Part shown: positions 23,831 to 35,545 of the stretch, piece by piece
Layout of the letters: the number at the start of each line of letters is the position of its first letter
How positions within the stretch are numbered: the first letter of the stretch is position 1
Assembly (NCBI RefSeq): GCF_905475395.1
Contig: NC_058338.1
Location: 92,117,435-92,181,434 of the forward strand
Origin: Chrysoperla carnea
Lineage: Eukaryota > Arthropoda > Insecta > Neuroptera > Chrysopidae
DNA: 64,000 bases
Reading direction: 5' to 3'
The notes under the pieces: generated by a model
What the model was told of the DNA's origin: nothing
Databases searched by the model: none
The model's input: the letters and a program-made list of their open reading frames with translations, nothing else
Position numbers and translations under genes: made by a program

Positions 23831-24256
23831 TGTCACACATATACTGATATACCCATATAATACTATGCGCATAATTTGCGCTCTCAGGGATAAACAGTGA
23901 CGTTTACGATAAAATGTTTCAAACCAAAGTTGTTTATTTTTTTATAAGGAACATTTTTCATTCCATTTCTTTCGTTCTATCTCTTACGGTTTACAAGATG
24001 GGTCCTACGAACCCAAGATCCAATTGACCTAAATTGCTCATTTACGAACTCGACCTCACTTTTTATGTCCTCAGCACGCTATAATAATTTCAGCTTGATA
24101 TCTCTTTTCGACAGACAGACGGACAGACGGACAGATGGACGGATGGACGGACGGAGGGATAACCGAAATGAACTAATAAGGTGATTTTATGAACATCTAT
24201 ACCAAAAGCGTTACAAACTTGGGACTAAACTTAATATACCTTGCATATTATATACT
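23831..24256 (-). repeat. R1 repeat, truncated copy
   Basis: Reverse-oriented. It lacks the CAAGTGAAAAC tail and enters R1 near ACACATATACTGATATACCC. It keeps GGGTCCTACGAACCCAAG and an expanded GACAGACGGACGGATGG microsatellite, and ends near the head at TTAATATACCTTGCATAT. Confidence 0.7.
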
Positions 24257-24451
24257 TTCGGATAGTGCCAACGGTTTTTTTTTCAAAACCTAATTATGAG
24301 CCAAAACATGCAAAAATGCAAAAAACTCAAAAAAATCCAGATTTGCATGATTAAAAAAATTAAAATTTCCAATTCAAAGTTATACTGCATGGCAAAATAA
24401 TTTTCCCAATACATACTTAGGTACTGCTTTGAAATAAGTAAATATGAATTC

Positions 24452-24813
24452 TTAAGGAGGATCCCTCACCAGTAATAGAAAAAAATAAATTAGTAGAAAA
24501 TTATCCAAATTTTTAGTATGTTGTAGTTAACGATACATATTATTAAATCAAAAAAAATTTGGGTATCATATCGATCAATTAAGAGAGTAATTAATTAATT
24601 AAAAATATACTAAATAACATAGCATGATATGAGGATGATTATGTTATTTAGTGTATTTTTAATTAAGAATTACTCTCTTAATTGATCGATAAGATACCCA
24701 ATTTTTTTTTTTTTTGATTTAATAATATGTATCGTTAACTACAACATACTAAAAATTTGGATCATTTTCTACTAATTTATTTTTTTCTATTACTGGTGAG
24801 GGATCCTCCTTAA
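24452..24813. mobile_element. Long near-perfect palindrome (foldback element)
   Basis: Arms of about 165 bp: TTAAGGAGGATCCCTCACCA on the left against TGGTGAGGGATCCTCCTTAA on the right. Arm identity is very high right up to a short centre near 24625 (ACATAGCATGATATGAGGAT). There is no coding frame. The high arm identity suggests recent insertion or arm homogenisation. Confidence 0.85.
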
Positions 24814-25139
24814 TGAAATAAAAATCTAATAAATTTTATATGTTTTTATCTAATTTGAATAACTGTCAAAGGTCTACATTTCAAAATTTGTATATATAAT
24901 ATCGTATATTATATAATAAATAATTATAGTAGCGTAATACACTATTTATTCTATTTTTTTAATTATATAAATAAATTAAAAAAAAAAAAAAAATCCATCC
25001 TAATTTAAAAATCAAGGTAAACTTCTCCTCCACAATCAATTATCAAATAGAAATGTAAAAGAGTCTACATAACAGAATTAGCTACATATCTGAATACAAT
25101 TAATCAAATATACTGTTTGTCTTAATAACCAAATTTTTC

Positions 25140-25420
25140 TTTTTTTTTAACCCCCGAACCAATAAAGGGGTATTATAAGTTATAAGGAGTGTTGTGTGTC
25201 TGTCTGTCTGTCTGCCTGTGGCATCGTAGCGAATAAATGGATGAACCGATTTTGATTTTTTTGTTTTGTTTGAAACAACTGAAAAATAGGCCATGATCCT
25301 CAAAATCGGTTCAGAAAGTTCTCAGAAAAAGGCTTATTTAATGCGAGAGTTCTAAGGTATGTTTCAAGTTCGAGTTTAAGGTTCCGTACCCGAAAAATTT
25401 GTCGGGGATTTTTTGAATTT
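25140..25420. repeat. R6 repeat fragment
   Basis: Begins AACCCCCGAACCAATAAAGG, has GTCTGTCTGTCTGTCTGCCT, then GGCATCGTAGCG and ATGAACCGATTTTGATTTTT, and ends around GGTTCCGTACCCGAAAAATT. It is diverged from 18020-18260 but in the same order. Confidence 0.65.
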
Positions 25421-25548
25421 TGTAAATTTCACTTGTCTTAGTCATCTTTTTAATTAAAAACGCATTGAGTCGCCCAATCCCGGCAAATCTTCTTGGTTCT
25501 TTTAGAAAACCGTGATAATTTTTCGAAAAAAACATAGGTAACAGTATT

Positions 25549-28252
25549 TAAGGTAGTACGAGCACCAAGGCAATTTTTGATTTATGGTTGAAATTATTTG
25601 TACCTTAATTCCAACCCTGATGATGAATTTTTCTATAACTTCATGAATGTAGACGAAAAATTAGAATAAAATTTTTGAATATTTGCCTCATTTTGTTAAA
25701 ACATATCCTCTACAGGATTCACAATAAAAATATTCAGCTAGATTATAAAATTAATTAGCTAGACCGGTTTCGATTGCATTGACAATCCTGTTCATTAGTA
25801 TTACTTAAACCTCTTAAAATTAAAGATAAATTACCAAAATACGAAAAAACTGAAGAGAACTGAAGAGGATTGCCAAAGCAATCGGAACCGTTCTAGCTAA
25901 TTAATAATAATTTTATAATCTAGCTAAATATTTTTATTGTGGATCCTGAAGGGTATTTGTTTTAACAAAATGCATAATATTTTTCGAAATATTGAAAGCT
26001 AAATAATTAAACCAAATGTTTAATTTTCGATATTTCGAAAATTACTCCTGATATCGAAAAATTGTATTTTTACTTTTCGTCTTTTATATTGTCAACTTAT
26101 AACATAATTCACCATCAGCGGTGGATTTACACTAGGGGCAGTCAGGGCTAGTGCCCAGGGCGGCAAATTTTCGTGGGCGGCAAAATTTGGAAAGTGGAAA
26201 AATAAATTTTTATTGTCATCAAAATTTTTCAATAGAAATTTTTATTCTTTTAATTAATCATACATCATTTAATAGATAATTCAAGAAATTCGACTCATAC
26301 AATATTTGTCAAATCGAAATAATTAAATTAATTCATTTCTTAGAAAATTTGAAATGGTAATATTTGATTTTTTTAATTTGCTGGAATAATAAAATTTAAA
26401 TTTGGTTCCTTTTGGAAAAATTAAGAATGTTATTGAGTTATTTTTGCAAATAGACCAACAGCTTAGCTATTTAGATTGTGAAGATTTAATCAACATATTC
26501 GTAATTCAAAAAGTCAGACGTGTTTGCCTGTACAAAACATTATTATAATATAATTATGAGTCTAGCTGAGTGCAAAATGTATAACTCTAAGAACAAAAAC
26601 AAATATTTTTTTATGTCATATCAAAGTATATAATAAATTATTTGCAATACATTAGATATTTTAATTTTTTTTAAATAAGATATCAAAACTACATAACTTT
26701 TAGTGGTATTTCAATGATAGGGCGGCATTTTTTTCAGTGCCCAAGGGCGGCAGAAGTTTAAATCCGGCCCTGTTCACCATCAAAATTGAATAAATACATT
26801 TATTTTAATTTGTGTCCACACTACCGCGCTCATACATCCATAAGTAGTAGGGCACAACGATTTTTCAATAATTTATTAAGATTTTAACTTTAATTTAAAT
26901 AGTTTTTATTTATTTCCACCAACTAGTTTTGGATAAATCTATGAAAACATATCATCCATCTACCGTTTTCCCATAAGACCAACGTTAAATATGTCTACTT
27001 TTGAACTCATTTATTTATTTAGATAATCGGCCAATCTTCTCTAAAATTTTCACAATTTGATTTAAACTTTGTCCAACTTTATTAAAAAATCAAGCCTTGT
27101 ATCCAAAACTACCCTGACGCTAGTGCATCTTTAAAGTCATCTGACACGGATTTCTCCCGTGCATCTCCTGACTCATTACAAATTCTCGCTACTTAAGAAA
27201 CCCCACCCCCTTTCACAAATTGAAAACAACCTGTATATTATTATACTAAATACTATACAACAAATAATTAAAAACTGGAGCAATAACGTCAGCTAATGTG
27301 AATAATAATTATATTTTATGTATATGACTTGATTTAAAATTAATTTCAAATGTGACAATATGCAACGCGCAGCACATGCTGCTAAGAAGTAATAAGAACT
27401 GTGATTGGATTATATATTGACCAGTTGATCACCTATCAATAACTATAATTATATTTTAGTCCTCGATAAGACACCTTCACAAATTTATTGAACATGATAG
27501 TATTATTAGTTCAATTTTCACTTTTCATTCATATAAAAGTTTTATGAGACCTTCTTATTGAAATTATGTTATTTTTTTAATAAATTTCATCAGACAATTT
27601 GTTAGAATTTGTCATAGATTAGCCACAAACATTCCTATTAGTTCTATATTAATACTTAAAGACGTAGGTATATACATTTATGAAACTTGTTAAGGAAGTA
27701 TGAGCACCAAGGCAATTTTTTTTAAATAAGTAAATTACTTCAAAAGTAGGCATATTTAACATTGGCCTTATGGGAAAACGGTAGATAGATGATATGTTTT
27801 CATAGATTTCTCCAAAACATGTCAGTGGAAATTAAAAAACAAAAAACCATTTAAATTAAAGTTAAAACTTTAATGAATTATTGAAAAAAATCGTTGTGCC
27901 CGGTTAATTAAGGATGTAGGAGCACGGTAGTAGGGACACAAATTTAAAAAATATATATTCTCACATTTGATGATGCATCATGTTATAACTTAACAATATA
28001 AGACACAAGTAAGAATAAAATTTTTCGATATCTGGAATAATTTTTAAAATATCGAAAAATGGAAATTTTGTTTAATTATTGAGCTTACGATATTTCGAAA
28101 ACCAAGACAGATATCGAAAAATTTTATTCTTATTTTTCGTCTTTTCATCTTCATAAAGTTATAACAAAATTCATCACCCAAGTTGAAAATATGGTACAAA
28201 TAAATTGAACCACAAAACTAATCTTGCCTTGGCGCTCGTACTACCTTTAGAA
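25549..28252. mobile_element. Nested TIR composite, about 2.7 kb
   Basis: Outer ends match as inverted repeats: AAGGTAGTACGAGCACCAAG on the left and CTTGGCGCTCGTACTACCTT on the right, with inner blocks TTCATGAATGTAGACGAAAA / TTTTTCGTCTTTTCATCTTC. Inside are a second inverted pair (about 25694-25790 against 25865-25975, GCTAGATTATAAAATTA...), a third (about 26815-27015 against 27740-27955, CTACCGTTTTCCCATAAG), and the hAT element at 26116-26772. A piece of the right arm recurs at 55860-56040 in a USP5 intron. No transposase seen. Confidence 0.65.
26116..26772. mobile_element. Non-autonomous hAT element with 8-bp target duplication
   Basis: Exact 8-bp duplications TTCACCAT at 26108-26115 and 26773-26780. 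Ends CAGCGGTGGATTTA and TAAATCCGGCCCTG are inverted repeats (CAGxGxxGGATTTA). Subterminal GGGCGGCA motifs occur near both ends (GTGCCCAGGGCGGCAAATTT; GTGCCCAAGGGCGGCAGAAG). The 657 bp contain no transposase. An 8-bp target duplication with CAG-type ends is the hAT signature. Confidence 0.92.
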
Positions 28253-28607
28253 GAAATTTATATAAAAATCTACTGTCGTTAAATTTAAAAGAAAAAAGTA
28301 TTTTTCCCTCTTGTTAACTTCAAAAATGGGCAATTTATGTATAAATTTACATACATAAAAATTGCACGGAATAGCCGATTAATTTACCGTTCTTAGCCCT
28401 TAAGTAATTAGTCCATAGATCCAAAATATATTAATAAAATGTATTTTAACAAAGTTCTCCAAGACTACAAATGTGATAAAGAGATGCATACCTAAAGGTA
28501 GAAAATGCTCTGGAATACAAGATTTTTCTGGCATAACTAAAAATTTGTTAAGATTTCAAACTAAACAGCTAAATAACGCCATTTATTTTATATTTTTCGA
28601 ACGTAGG

Positions 28608-29403
28608 GGAAAGTGGTCTATAATTATCCCTCAACGTAAAATGATCTCTCGTTCTTTTAAGTAAACCATTAAAGCATTCTAGTATATTTATCGATAGATG
28701 GTTTCCGCGCGATTACATTAATCGTTCAACAAAGACTTATGGTTATGTATAACCTAATTTGTGTTTCGTAGCGAAAATATTAATTTTACTGCTTATGATT
28801 TATGGCAAGACAAATTTCAAAGTAAAATTTCCTTTTTTGTTTTAGTTTTTGCCGACTGGCTGTTTTTACTCTTGGCTTTTGTTGACTTTTAATAATATTA
28901 TAACACATTTTCATAGACGTATAATAAATTTTAAGGTCAGTTTTTATGACGAAATTCAAATATGTCGTTACGGGTAAAATGATCCACTTTATATGATCCT
29001 AAAATGATCCCTATTGTGTGTGTAAAATTATAATAGATAAAATCATCCCCCATCATGTAACGGGTCTTGAAAGTGTTGATTTAGATGAATTTTCCAGTGA
29101 TTTTTGTTTTCATACTAATCGTTGATGCAATGTAAAAGAACAGTTAATATTTTATGTGAACTGTTTGATAAAAAATTCAATGGGATCATTTTATCCACTA
29201 TCCTTACAAGGTCGGACAAAACGATCTCTTTTGAGAAATATTGAATAGTTCTAAAAATTTGAACAAATCAAAAAAAATTTACATTCTAATATTGTAACCT
29301 TTGAATAAAAAACACGAAAATATTTCGACGTTGTACATATGTCGAATAGTTTGGCTATAAATTACATTTTTTCTTAACGGGATCATTTTAGACCATCTTT
29401 GAT
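28608..29403. mobile_element. TIR element with repeated AAAATGATCC motif
   Basis: Ends read AAAGTGGTCTATAATTATCC on the left and GGGATCATTTTAGACCATCT on the right, an imperfect inverted repeat. The motif AAAATGATCC/GGATCATTTT or a close variant occurs repeatedly inside (near 28637, 28976, 28999, 29037, 29181 and 29218). About 800 bp and no coding frame; non-autonomous DNA element, superfamily unknown. Confidence 0.6.
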
Positions 29404-29405
29404 AG

Positions 29406-29955
29406 TAAAACTGCATTTAAACGGATTTCGAAATTTCGCATATGAATCAATGCTATTTAACGATAGGTACAATATAGACTAGGTGTGCCTAGGTTTATAC
29501 TGATAGAAATATTTTAATAAATTTATATATTTTGAATAATTACAAATATTTTGCACTTTCATAGAAATTAATATGTAAGAGACCATTTTATTGCAAATTT
29601 TATCTATTTTCAGTCAAATTTGGTGTGGCAGCTTTTATCGTTGCAGAAAGATCTGTCACACCGATTTTTAATATATAAAGCCAATAAAATTTTACCCTTA
29701 TCGCGGAATTACCTACTTTTTTTTTCAATTTGTTCGTTTTAAGTTTTACTTTTGAAATATCTCGGTGTGACAGCTCAAAACTTGACCAAAATATTTGTCA
29801 CTCCAGTAATAAATAAAAAATCTCGGCAAAAAATATTTCTGCCAGGATAAACCCTGGCACACCTAGTTCAAATTGTACCTATCGTTAAATAATTGATTCA
29901 TAAGCGAAATTTCGAAATCCGTGTAAATCCAGTTTTGCTGTCACGGGCTCCAGGG
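29406..29955. mobile_element. TIR element, family R5 copy 2
   Basis: Sister of 20370-20915: GGATTTCGAAATTTCGCATA on the left, AGCGAAATTTCGAAATCCGT on the right, the same central ACCCTTATCGCGGAATTACC, and the same CTGTCACGGGCTCCAGGGTT on the right side. It abuts the element ending at about 29403. Confidence 0.8.
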
Positions 29956-30863
29956 TTATTATTAGCAATTATAAAACGTTTTCCAATTTTAAAATGCTAG
30001 GCAACAGAATTGTTTTTTTTAAGATTGACCTTTTAAAGTTTAAAGAACATAAACTCGAGTGCTATATGTGAATCTATATTAAAAGAATACAACGTGCGTA
30101 TAGCCACGAAGTCCAACTAAAGCTATAAATTTACATAATTTCATTGAGTGTCCGCTGTACAATATAACCAAAAATATCAAAGAAGTCCATTAAAAGGTAT
30201 ATTTAAATGCTATAATTGAATATCAACCGTAAAACTGTTTCCTGCGGTTTTTGTGAATTAATTGTAAAATTTAAAATTGCAATTGCATTGTTTTTGAATT
30301 ATTTAAAGTAATTAGGGCACAAAAGTAACGAAAATTCTGTTCATTTGATCCTGTTCATTAGCCGAACATTTCCTAGGAAATTACCTGAAATTATCTGATA
30401 TGAGAAATCGCTCTGAATATAAGATTCTTAACGATACTTCAGAAACTATGCATTCAATAATCAATTTTTGTATATTTTGAACTGACTTTTATCGAAATTG
30501 GTGACAAAAAAATTTCTCGAACTTTTCTAATATTCTGCAGGGCATACCCCTTTAAAAATTTCGAAAAAATTACGAAAAGCTTTATTTTTTTCGAATTTAA
30601 TAAAACTCAGTAAGTATGTGGGATAATTTCAACTCAAATTCTTGTATCGAAAGCTATATTTTAAAAATATTTTCCGCTAAATATCGAAAACTATTCATTT
30701 AGTAGTCAAAATAGTCAGATTTTCATGCCAATGTTTGCAAATGGTAAGAACATTCTGAGCCTAAATCCTTAAAACTATGGTTAAACCGTTCATTCTTCAA
30801 CGGAAAAAATTAATTTTATTATAAAATAAAAAATGAACAAAAAAACATTATTTAATATCTTAC
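29956..30863. other. Noncoding DNA, no gene seen
   Basis: No repeat family or exon recognised. If the exon at 30864-30939 is real, this stretch is the start of its downstream intron. Confidence 0.45.
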
Positions 30864-30939
30864 CTGATAGACACAATTGTAAAATAAAAATAAATATTAT
30901 AAAACAATAGCTACAAAAATATTTGCTAATAATTTCCAT
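30864..30939 (-). CDS. Candidate first coding exon encoding a signal peptide (partial gene)
   Basis: On the minus strand an ATG (30939-30937) opens 25 codons, MEIISKYFCSYCFIIFIFIL then QLCLS. This is a charged N-terminus, a long hydrophobic core and small residues at the end: a classic secretory signal peptide. The exon ends at CTATCAG followed by GTAAGATATT, a near-consensus splice donor, leaving phase 1. Upstream, TTTTTTTTAG|ATGTAAAC at about 31036 looks like an acceptor, so this may be the second exon, with about 96 nt of 5' UTR holding two short upstream reading frames. No downstream exon was recognised in the repeat-filled 30 kb to the left, so the protein is unknown and the call rests on pattern only. 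It could be chance in AT-rich DNA. Confidence 0.35.
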
Positions 30940-31036
30940 TTCACAATCACAACATTAAATAATCAAAACACTTTAAAACACTCAATATTGTCCATAACAC
31001 TCTCATAATAACTTCCAAAAACTTCAAGTTTACATC

Positions 31037-31959
31037 TAAAAAAAATTTTAATTACAATCAAAAAAGAAATTACAAAATATTTGAAAATGTAACCGGATAT
31101 TACATAATCGGTAATCAAAGAGTGTCATATGGGAAAATTGTCTTTCTTTCTTTTTAATTTTCCTAACGGACTCGCTAAAAAAAAGCTAATTATACAGATA
31201 TTTTTCAAGGTAATATACGAATACCCTAAAGGCATTCTTTTTATATTATTAGATTCCTTATAAAATTTTTAAGAATAAAAAAAAAATGTGTATATATTCA
31301 ATGAAAAAATTGAATCATCCTTTTATACAAAGAAGAGAAAGTTTATTTAAAAACAATAGCCATGAAAAAAATTTTAAATCCTTCCAAAGCTACAAGAAAT
31401 GTTTAGAGATTATCCTTGGCATACATCTATGTAAGACACATTGCATAATTGCACAATTAGATTACCAATTACAAAAACATCTCCAAAAAAAACTCCAAAA
31501 GAATTTCAAATTACCACAAACTAAGCAAAATGATTTTCCCCACTGAACACCAAAAGAAGTAAAAAAACAAAAAACCACTCTCGAAGAGTTTTTTTTTAAA
31601 TGGACGAATTTTGATTAAAAATAATTTCTTAATATTTTTGTATAAATAAATATTATTTGAGTTAAACACGTTGTGAATATTTCACGACAATGACTTCATA
31701 GAAATATAAACCAACTCGACTTTACTAAGAGAAAGTGGATGGATTGCAAACAAGATATGTACCGTTTCGTTTTGTGTTAGTGCAATGCCCCACTCATAAG
31801 AAAAGAATTAATAATTTATACAGAGGTATGATCCCACTTCTTTTTTTATTATTTTTATTTTTAATATCAATCTTTTTTTATAAGCACCTGTATTAATAAT
31901 GAATATACTTCAATAATCTAGTATGAAATGGTGTATACTTCGCAAAAAATTGAACAGCG
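31037..31959. other. Possible promoter/5' region; otherwise noncoding
   Basis: Non-repetitive AT-rich sequence upstream of the candidate minus-strand exon. An 86-codon plus-strand open frame at 31286-31546 is low-complexity and rich in Lys and Gln, without family resemblance. I do not call it a gene. Confidence 0.35.
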
Positions 31960-33110
31960 CTATCTTACACATAGCTAAGACCTTGATTTGGTATCTTCAC
32001 CCTTACAGCAAGTCCTACACAAACATGCCCTGACAAGAAAGAACGTATTTGGTGCACCTAGCTTTCAGGCAAACATTTAGATATGTGGACGTATTTATCA
32101 AAATACGTCAGGCGGAGTTCTGATAGACATGGCTAAGACATTTGGTATCTTCAACCTAACAGCGAACCAAGCACAAATACGCTCCTATAAAAACAGCTTG
32201 TGTATGGACGTATGTTGACCCTCCCGTGCCCATGAGAGGTGTTTTGGGGTATTGAAAAAAATATAATCTTGTAAATTCACCCATTTATGAGACACATTTC
32301 CAAGATGTCCATGCACGCTTTGAGCTCGATACATTCTTTGACTTTGTCTTTGAATCGATTACTCCACACAATAAATCTGATGCTTGAGGACGCTATCGAA
32401 CTGGACGATGCACAAAAACAAATTTTGATTGAAAGAAGAGAAAACGCTGGATAAGAGCTATTCAAAATCCTGAGCTATATCTGCGATGAATATGACATAG
32501 AACCGCGGAAGCCAAAGTTCGCGTCATAACAAACTCAACGCTCGAATATACAGGCAGTTTCAGTTGAAGATTATAGATCGGTTTTTGAAGCATTGCAATA
32601 ATTTATCAAATTTTCTCTTTCTCAACAAAATGCAATATTTTATTGGATGAAGAGTCTTGCTCTCCACTTTTTGAAATAGTCTATTTGAACTAAACATCTG
32701 GGTCGACGAAGTTCCCAACATTTGCAATAAATATGTTACTTAAAAAATAGCGACTGAATACTACATTTTGACCTAATACGGACAGCTGGCTTAGACGTTT
32801 GGTATCTTCAAATCTTCAACCTAACAGCGAGCCATTCACAAGCGCGCCAATACAAGAAAGAACTTATTTAGCGCACAAAGCTTTTAGCCAAACATGTAGG
32901 TTTGTAGGCGTACCAACACATGTCCACTGTTCTACGAGAAAGAATTTGTCTAGTCTAGTTACTGTATGCAAGGACAGAGCAAGCTACCGAAAGCGCAAGG
33001 ATTTTCCCACAAGATTGTCCTCTATGAACTTGATCACTTGCGATAACTTTTGTAAAATAACTAGATCAAACAAAACTAAAGTTAGTCAGCCAAAATTAGC
33101 TTTATTTTAG
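31960..33110. repeat. Decayed interspersed repeat with internal repeats and coding-like remnant
   Basis: The block TTTGGTATCTTCA(A/C)CC...ACAGC recurs near 31989, 32141 and 32800, each followed by a variant of ACAAGAAAGAAC/CTTATTT and, in two, AGCTTT(C/T)AG(G/C)CAAACAT. Between them, 32275-32460 is the inverted relative of 36670-36850. In the plus frame it reads AIELDDAQKQILIERRENAG and then stop. The coding remnant suggests a former transposon protein; its family is not recognised. Confidence 0.5.
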
Positions 33111-34380
33111 AAAAATCAGCTCCTTGCGCAAATTATCGCTGACCTGAAAAATTAGAAATAAGATCAATTAGACAAAAAAACATTTTGAGATAGTTGACTC
33201 CGTTTACTTAAACAAACTTTACTTCTTTTATATAAAAATATCCAACAACTAACATAGTTGGTGATACTTCATAAAATGAATTTTATTCCCAAATAATTGT
33301 TTTCACCATAGGAAAGTCATTTTATACTGGTCTATAAAATTATGTTGTTCTTCAATACGAAAAAATTTACCAAGCATAAATTTGCAAATTCTGCAATTTT
33401 TGGTAGTCATTTACTTGCTACCCAGAACGTAAATATTTTGTTTGTAATAAATATTATTTATCATTCATGTTTTTATGTAACAATATGCAAATTACTGAAT
33501 TCTTATGAGAAAATAATAATAGCCAAAAAAATCTTTTAAAAAATTTAACTAAAAAGCAAAAAATAACTTTGGATAAATACTCGTAGTCTTGTATGAATGA
33601 CCCTAAATTATTTATACTTTTTAGTACTATAAAAAACTTTATCTAATCTATACTCCCCAAAAAAGTTTTTTTTTATTTAAAACTAAGAAATGTATGTATA
33701 TCAAATATGGTGGAAGCGATGAGAAATCAGGACATACTTAACATACACAATTGCATCATCACGAAAACCAAATCTATGTGCGAAATTTCACCCCGATTTA
33801 GTGGAAGTGGGTGAAATATTTATTGCAAAATTCCAGGTCATACGCAAAGTTTGATAAAAACTTTTGAAAATAATTACAAATAATTTTTGTTTTTTTCTAT
33901 AAAATATGCAAAATATTTGTATATGTAAAACTACTTTTGGTACATACTTTGAATTAAATAGAAAAATGATGTGGAAATTCCAAAAACATCGAAATCAAGT
34001 TACTAGACGGATTTGTTTGAGGATACAAAACTAATATACCTTTGAAAATGTATAATCTTTAAGAAAAACCTTTTGTCATCATTTGAAAATACCAAACCAT
34101 GATTTATGTCCTGCTGGGAAAATTAAACAATTGTGACCGTCAAAACAAAAATTCCTATTTTTACATTCATTTTGGAGAAACAATGTCACATACGGACATA
34201 CAAGCAGACAAAATCTCTTAGGTTTTAAGTGGAATAGTTTTTAGCTAAAATTCGTTGAGTTTTTTTAAGATTATTAAGTTTTTCCATATTATTCAATATT
34301 TCCTTATATTGAGCAGAGGCGTATTAAAAAATTTAGCGCACCTAGGCAGATTCAAAAATTAACTCCCCCCGTAATAAAAA
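33111..34380. other. Noncoding with repeat fragments
   Basis: Only a fragment shared (inverted) with 6.44 kb is recognised at about 33708-33760 (ATGGTGGAAGCGATGAGAAA). No exon was identified. Confidence 0.45.
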
Positions 34381-34776
34381 TCCCTATCTATTATAAATGT
34401 GAAAGTAAGGTTGTTAGTTTTGTTTGTTTGTTACGCTTTCGCCCAAAAACTAAAAAATGGATTTGAATAAAACTTATCAATAATATAGCTCATACTTCAG
34501 AATAACACATGAACTATAATTTATGAAGATATATTTAAAAAAAAAAGAAAAGATTTCTGTAAAAATAGTCAATATAAAAGTTTCATAGCCATCTTTTCTG
34601 ATATACTCAATGTAGAAAACCGTACATATATTTTACCTGTATAAAACAACCCCTATCATTATTTCGAATGTTATAAAAAGGGGAAAAGTGACAGCAAGAG
34701 AGGTGAAGGCTATAACACGGAGGTCTTGATCAATCTTTACTTTTAAACCCAACGAAGCGGGTGGGTATCACGCTAG
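34381..34776 (+). mobile_element. Non-autonomous Helitron-like element
   Basis: Begins TCCCTATCTATTATAAATGT after A and ends GCGGGTGGGTATCACGCTAG before T, following the Helitron A|TC...CTAG|T rule. The hairpin-prone ACCCAACGAAGCGGGT sits about 12 nt before CTAG. It is a relative of the minus-strand copy at 3846-4192 and has no Rep/helicase coding sequence. Confidence 0.75.
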
Positions 34777-34839
34777 TCTATCAATAAAGACGAGTTCTCG
34801 ATTCTGTAAACCTGTCAAATCGATGGCTCGATCTATCTT

Positions 34840-35345
34840 TGCTAAATAGGAACTTAGATGGATACATTCATCAAAAAAGCACTTAAATTAGAAAGTTATC
34901 ATTGATTAAAAAAGTAACATTTTTTGTTCGAAACGTTTTTTCGCAAACCGTACAGTTTAGGCAAAAACGGACTGAAAAGTTTTACCCAAAATTATTATTC
35001 TCAAAATTGCTATTTCGTATAATTGTTTCTGCGAAGGCACTATTCGGAAAAATTTCCAATAAATCCAATAAAAGTGGTTTGTTTTTCTATAAAGGCTATT
35101 TTTTGTTAAAACTGAATGAACAAACGCACAAAAAGTTAGATTTTTGTTATCAATTACTGTCTAAACTATTCGGTTTACAAAAAAATGTTTCAAACAAAAA
35201 ATGTTCGAGTATTTATGAAGAACAACTTTCTAATTTAAAGCGTTCATCTAATGTTTGTCAGTTATGAATCAGAATGAAGTTTTAATTTAACCTGAAAACT
35301 TAAATCGAATTCGATGCTGGTATAAGTGCTTTTGAAAATAACATT
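34840..35345 (+). mobile_element. Foldback family R4, copy 2
   Basis: The left arm (CACTTAAATTAGAAAGTTAT) pairs with the right arm (CAACTTTCTAATTTAAAGCG). Shared with 14510-15170 and 48130-48720: GCAAACCGTACAGTTTAGGC, CCAATAAATCCAATAAAAGT, GTTTGTCAGTTATGAATCAG and AATTCGATGC. The 121-codon open frame spanning it has no family match and tracks the repeat. Confidence 0.65.
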
Positions 35346-35545
35346 TTTGGTTCAAAGCATTTTACTCGATTGAATTTGTTTATTGAGTTTCAAGCACGTG
35401 TTAAAAAAGACTCCCTTTTTACGGCTAAAGAGATAAAGCTGAAATTGAAAAATCAAAACAGAAATAAAACATAAAATATTGTTTCTTAATTTTATTCTTA
35501 AATTAACTTTTTTGTACATAAAACTTATAATATAAAAAAATAAAT

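Noticed and set aside
31286-31546. 86-codon open frame rich in Lys, Gln and His
   Set aside because: Low-complexity, no signal peptide or domain, no splice context, and AT-rich DNA readily gives such frames.
34902-35267. 121-codon plus-strand open reading frame
   Set aside because: It lies entirely in the R4 foldback family; related but shifted frames appear in the copy at 48.26 kb, there is no family resemblance, and the frame follows the repeat's own sequence.
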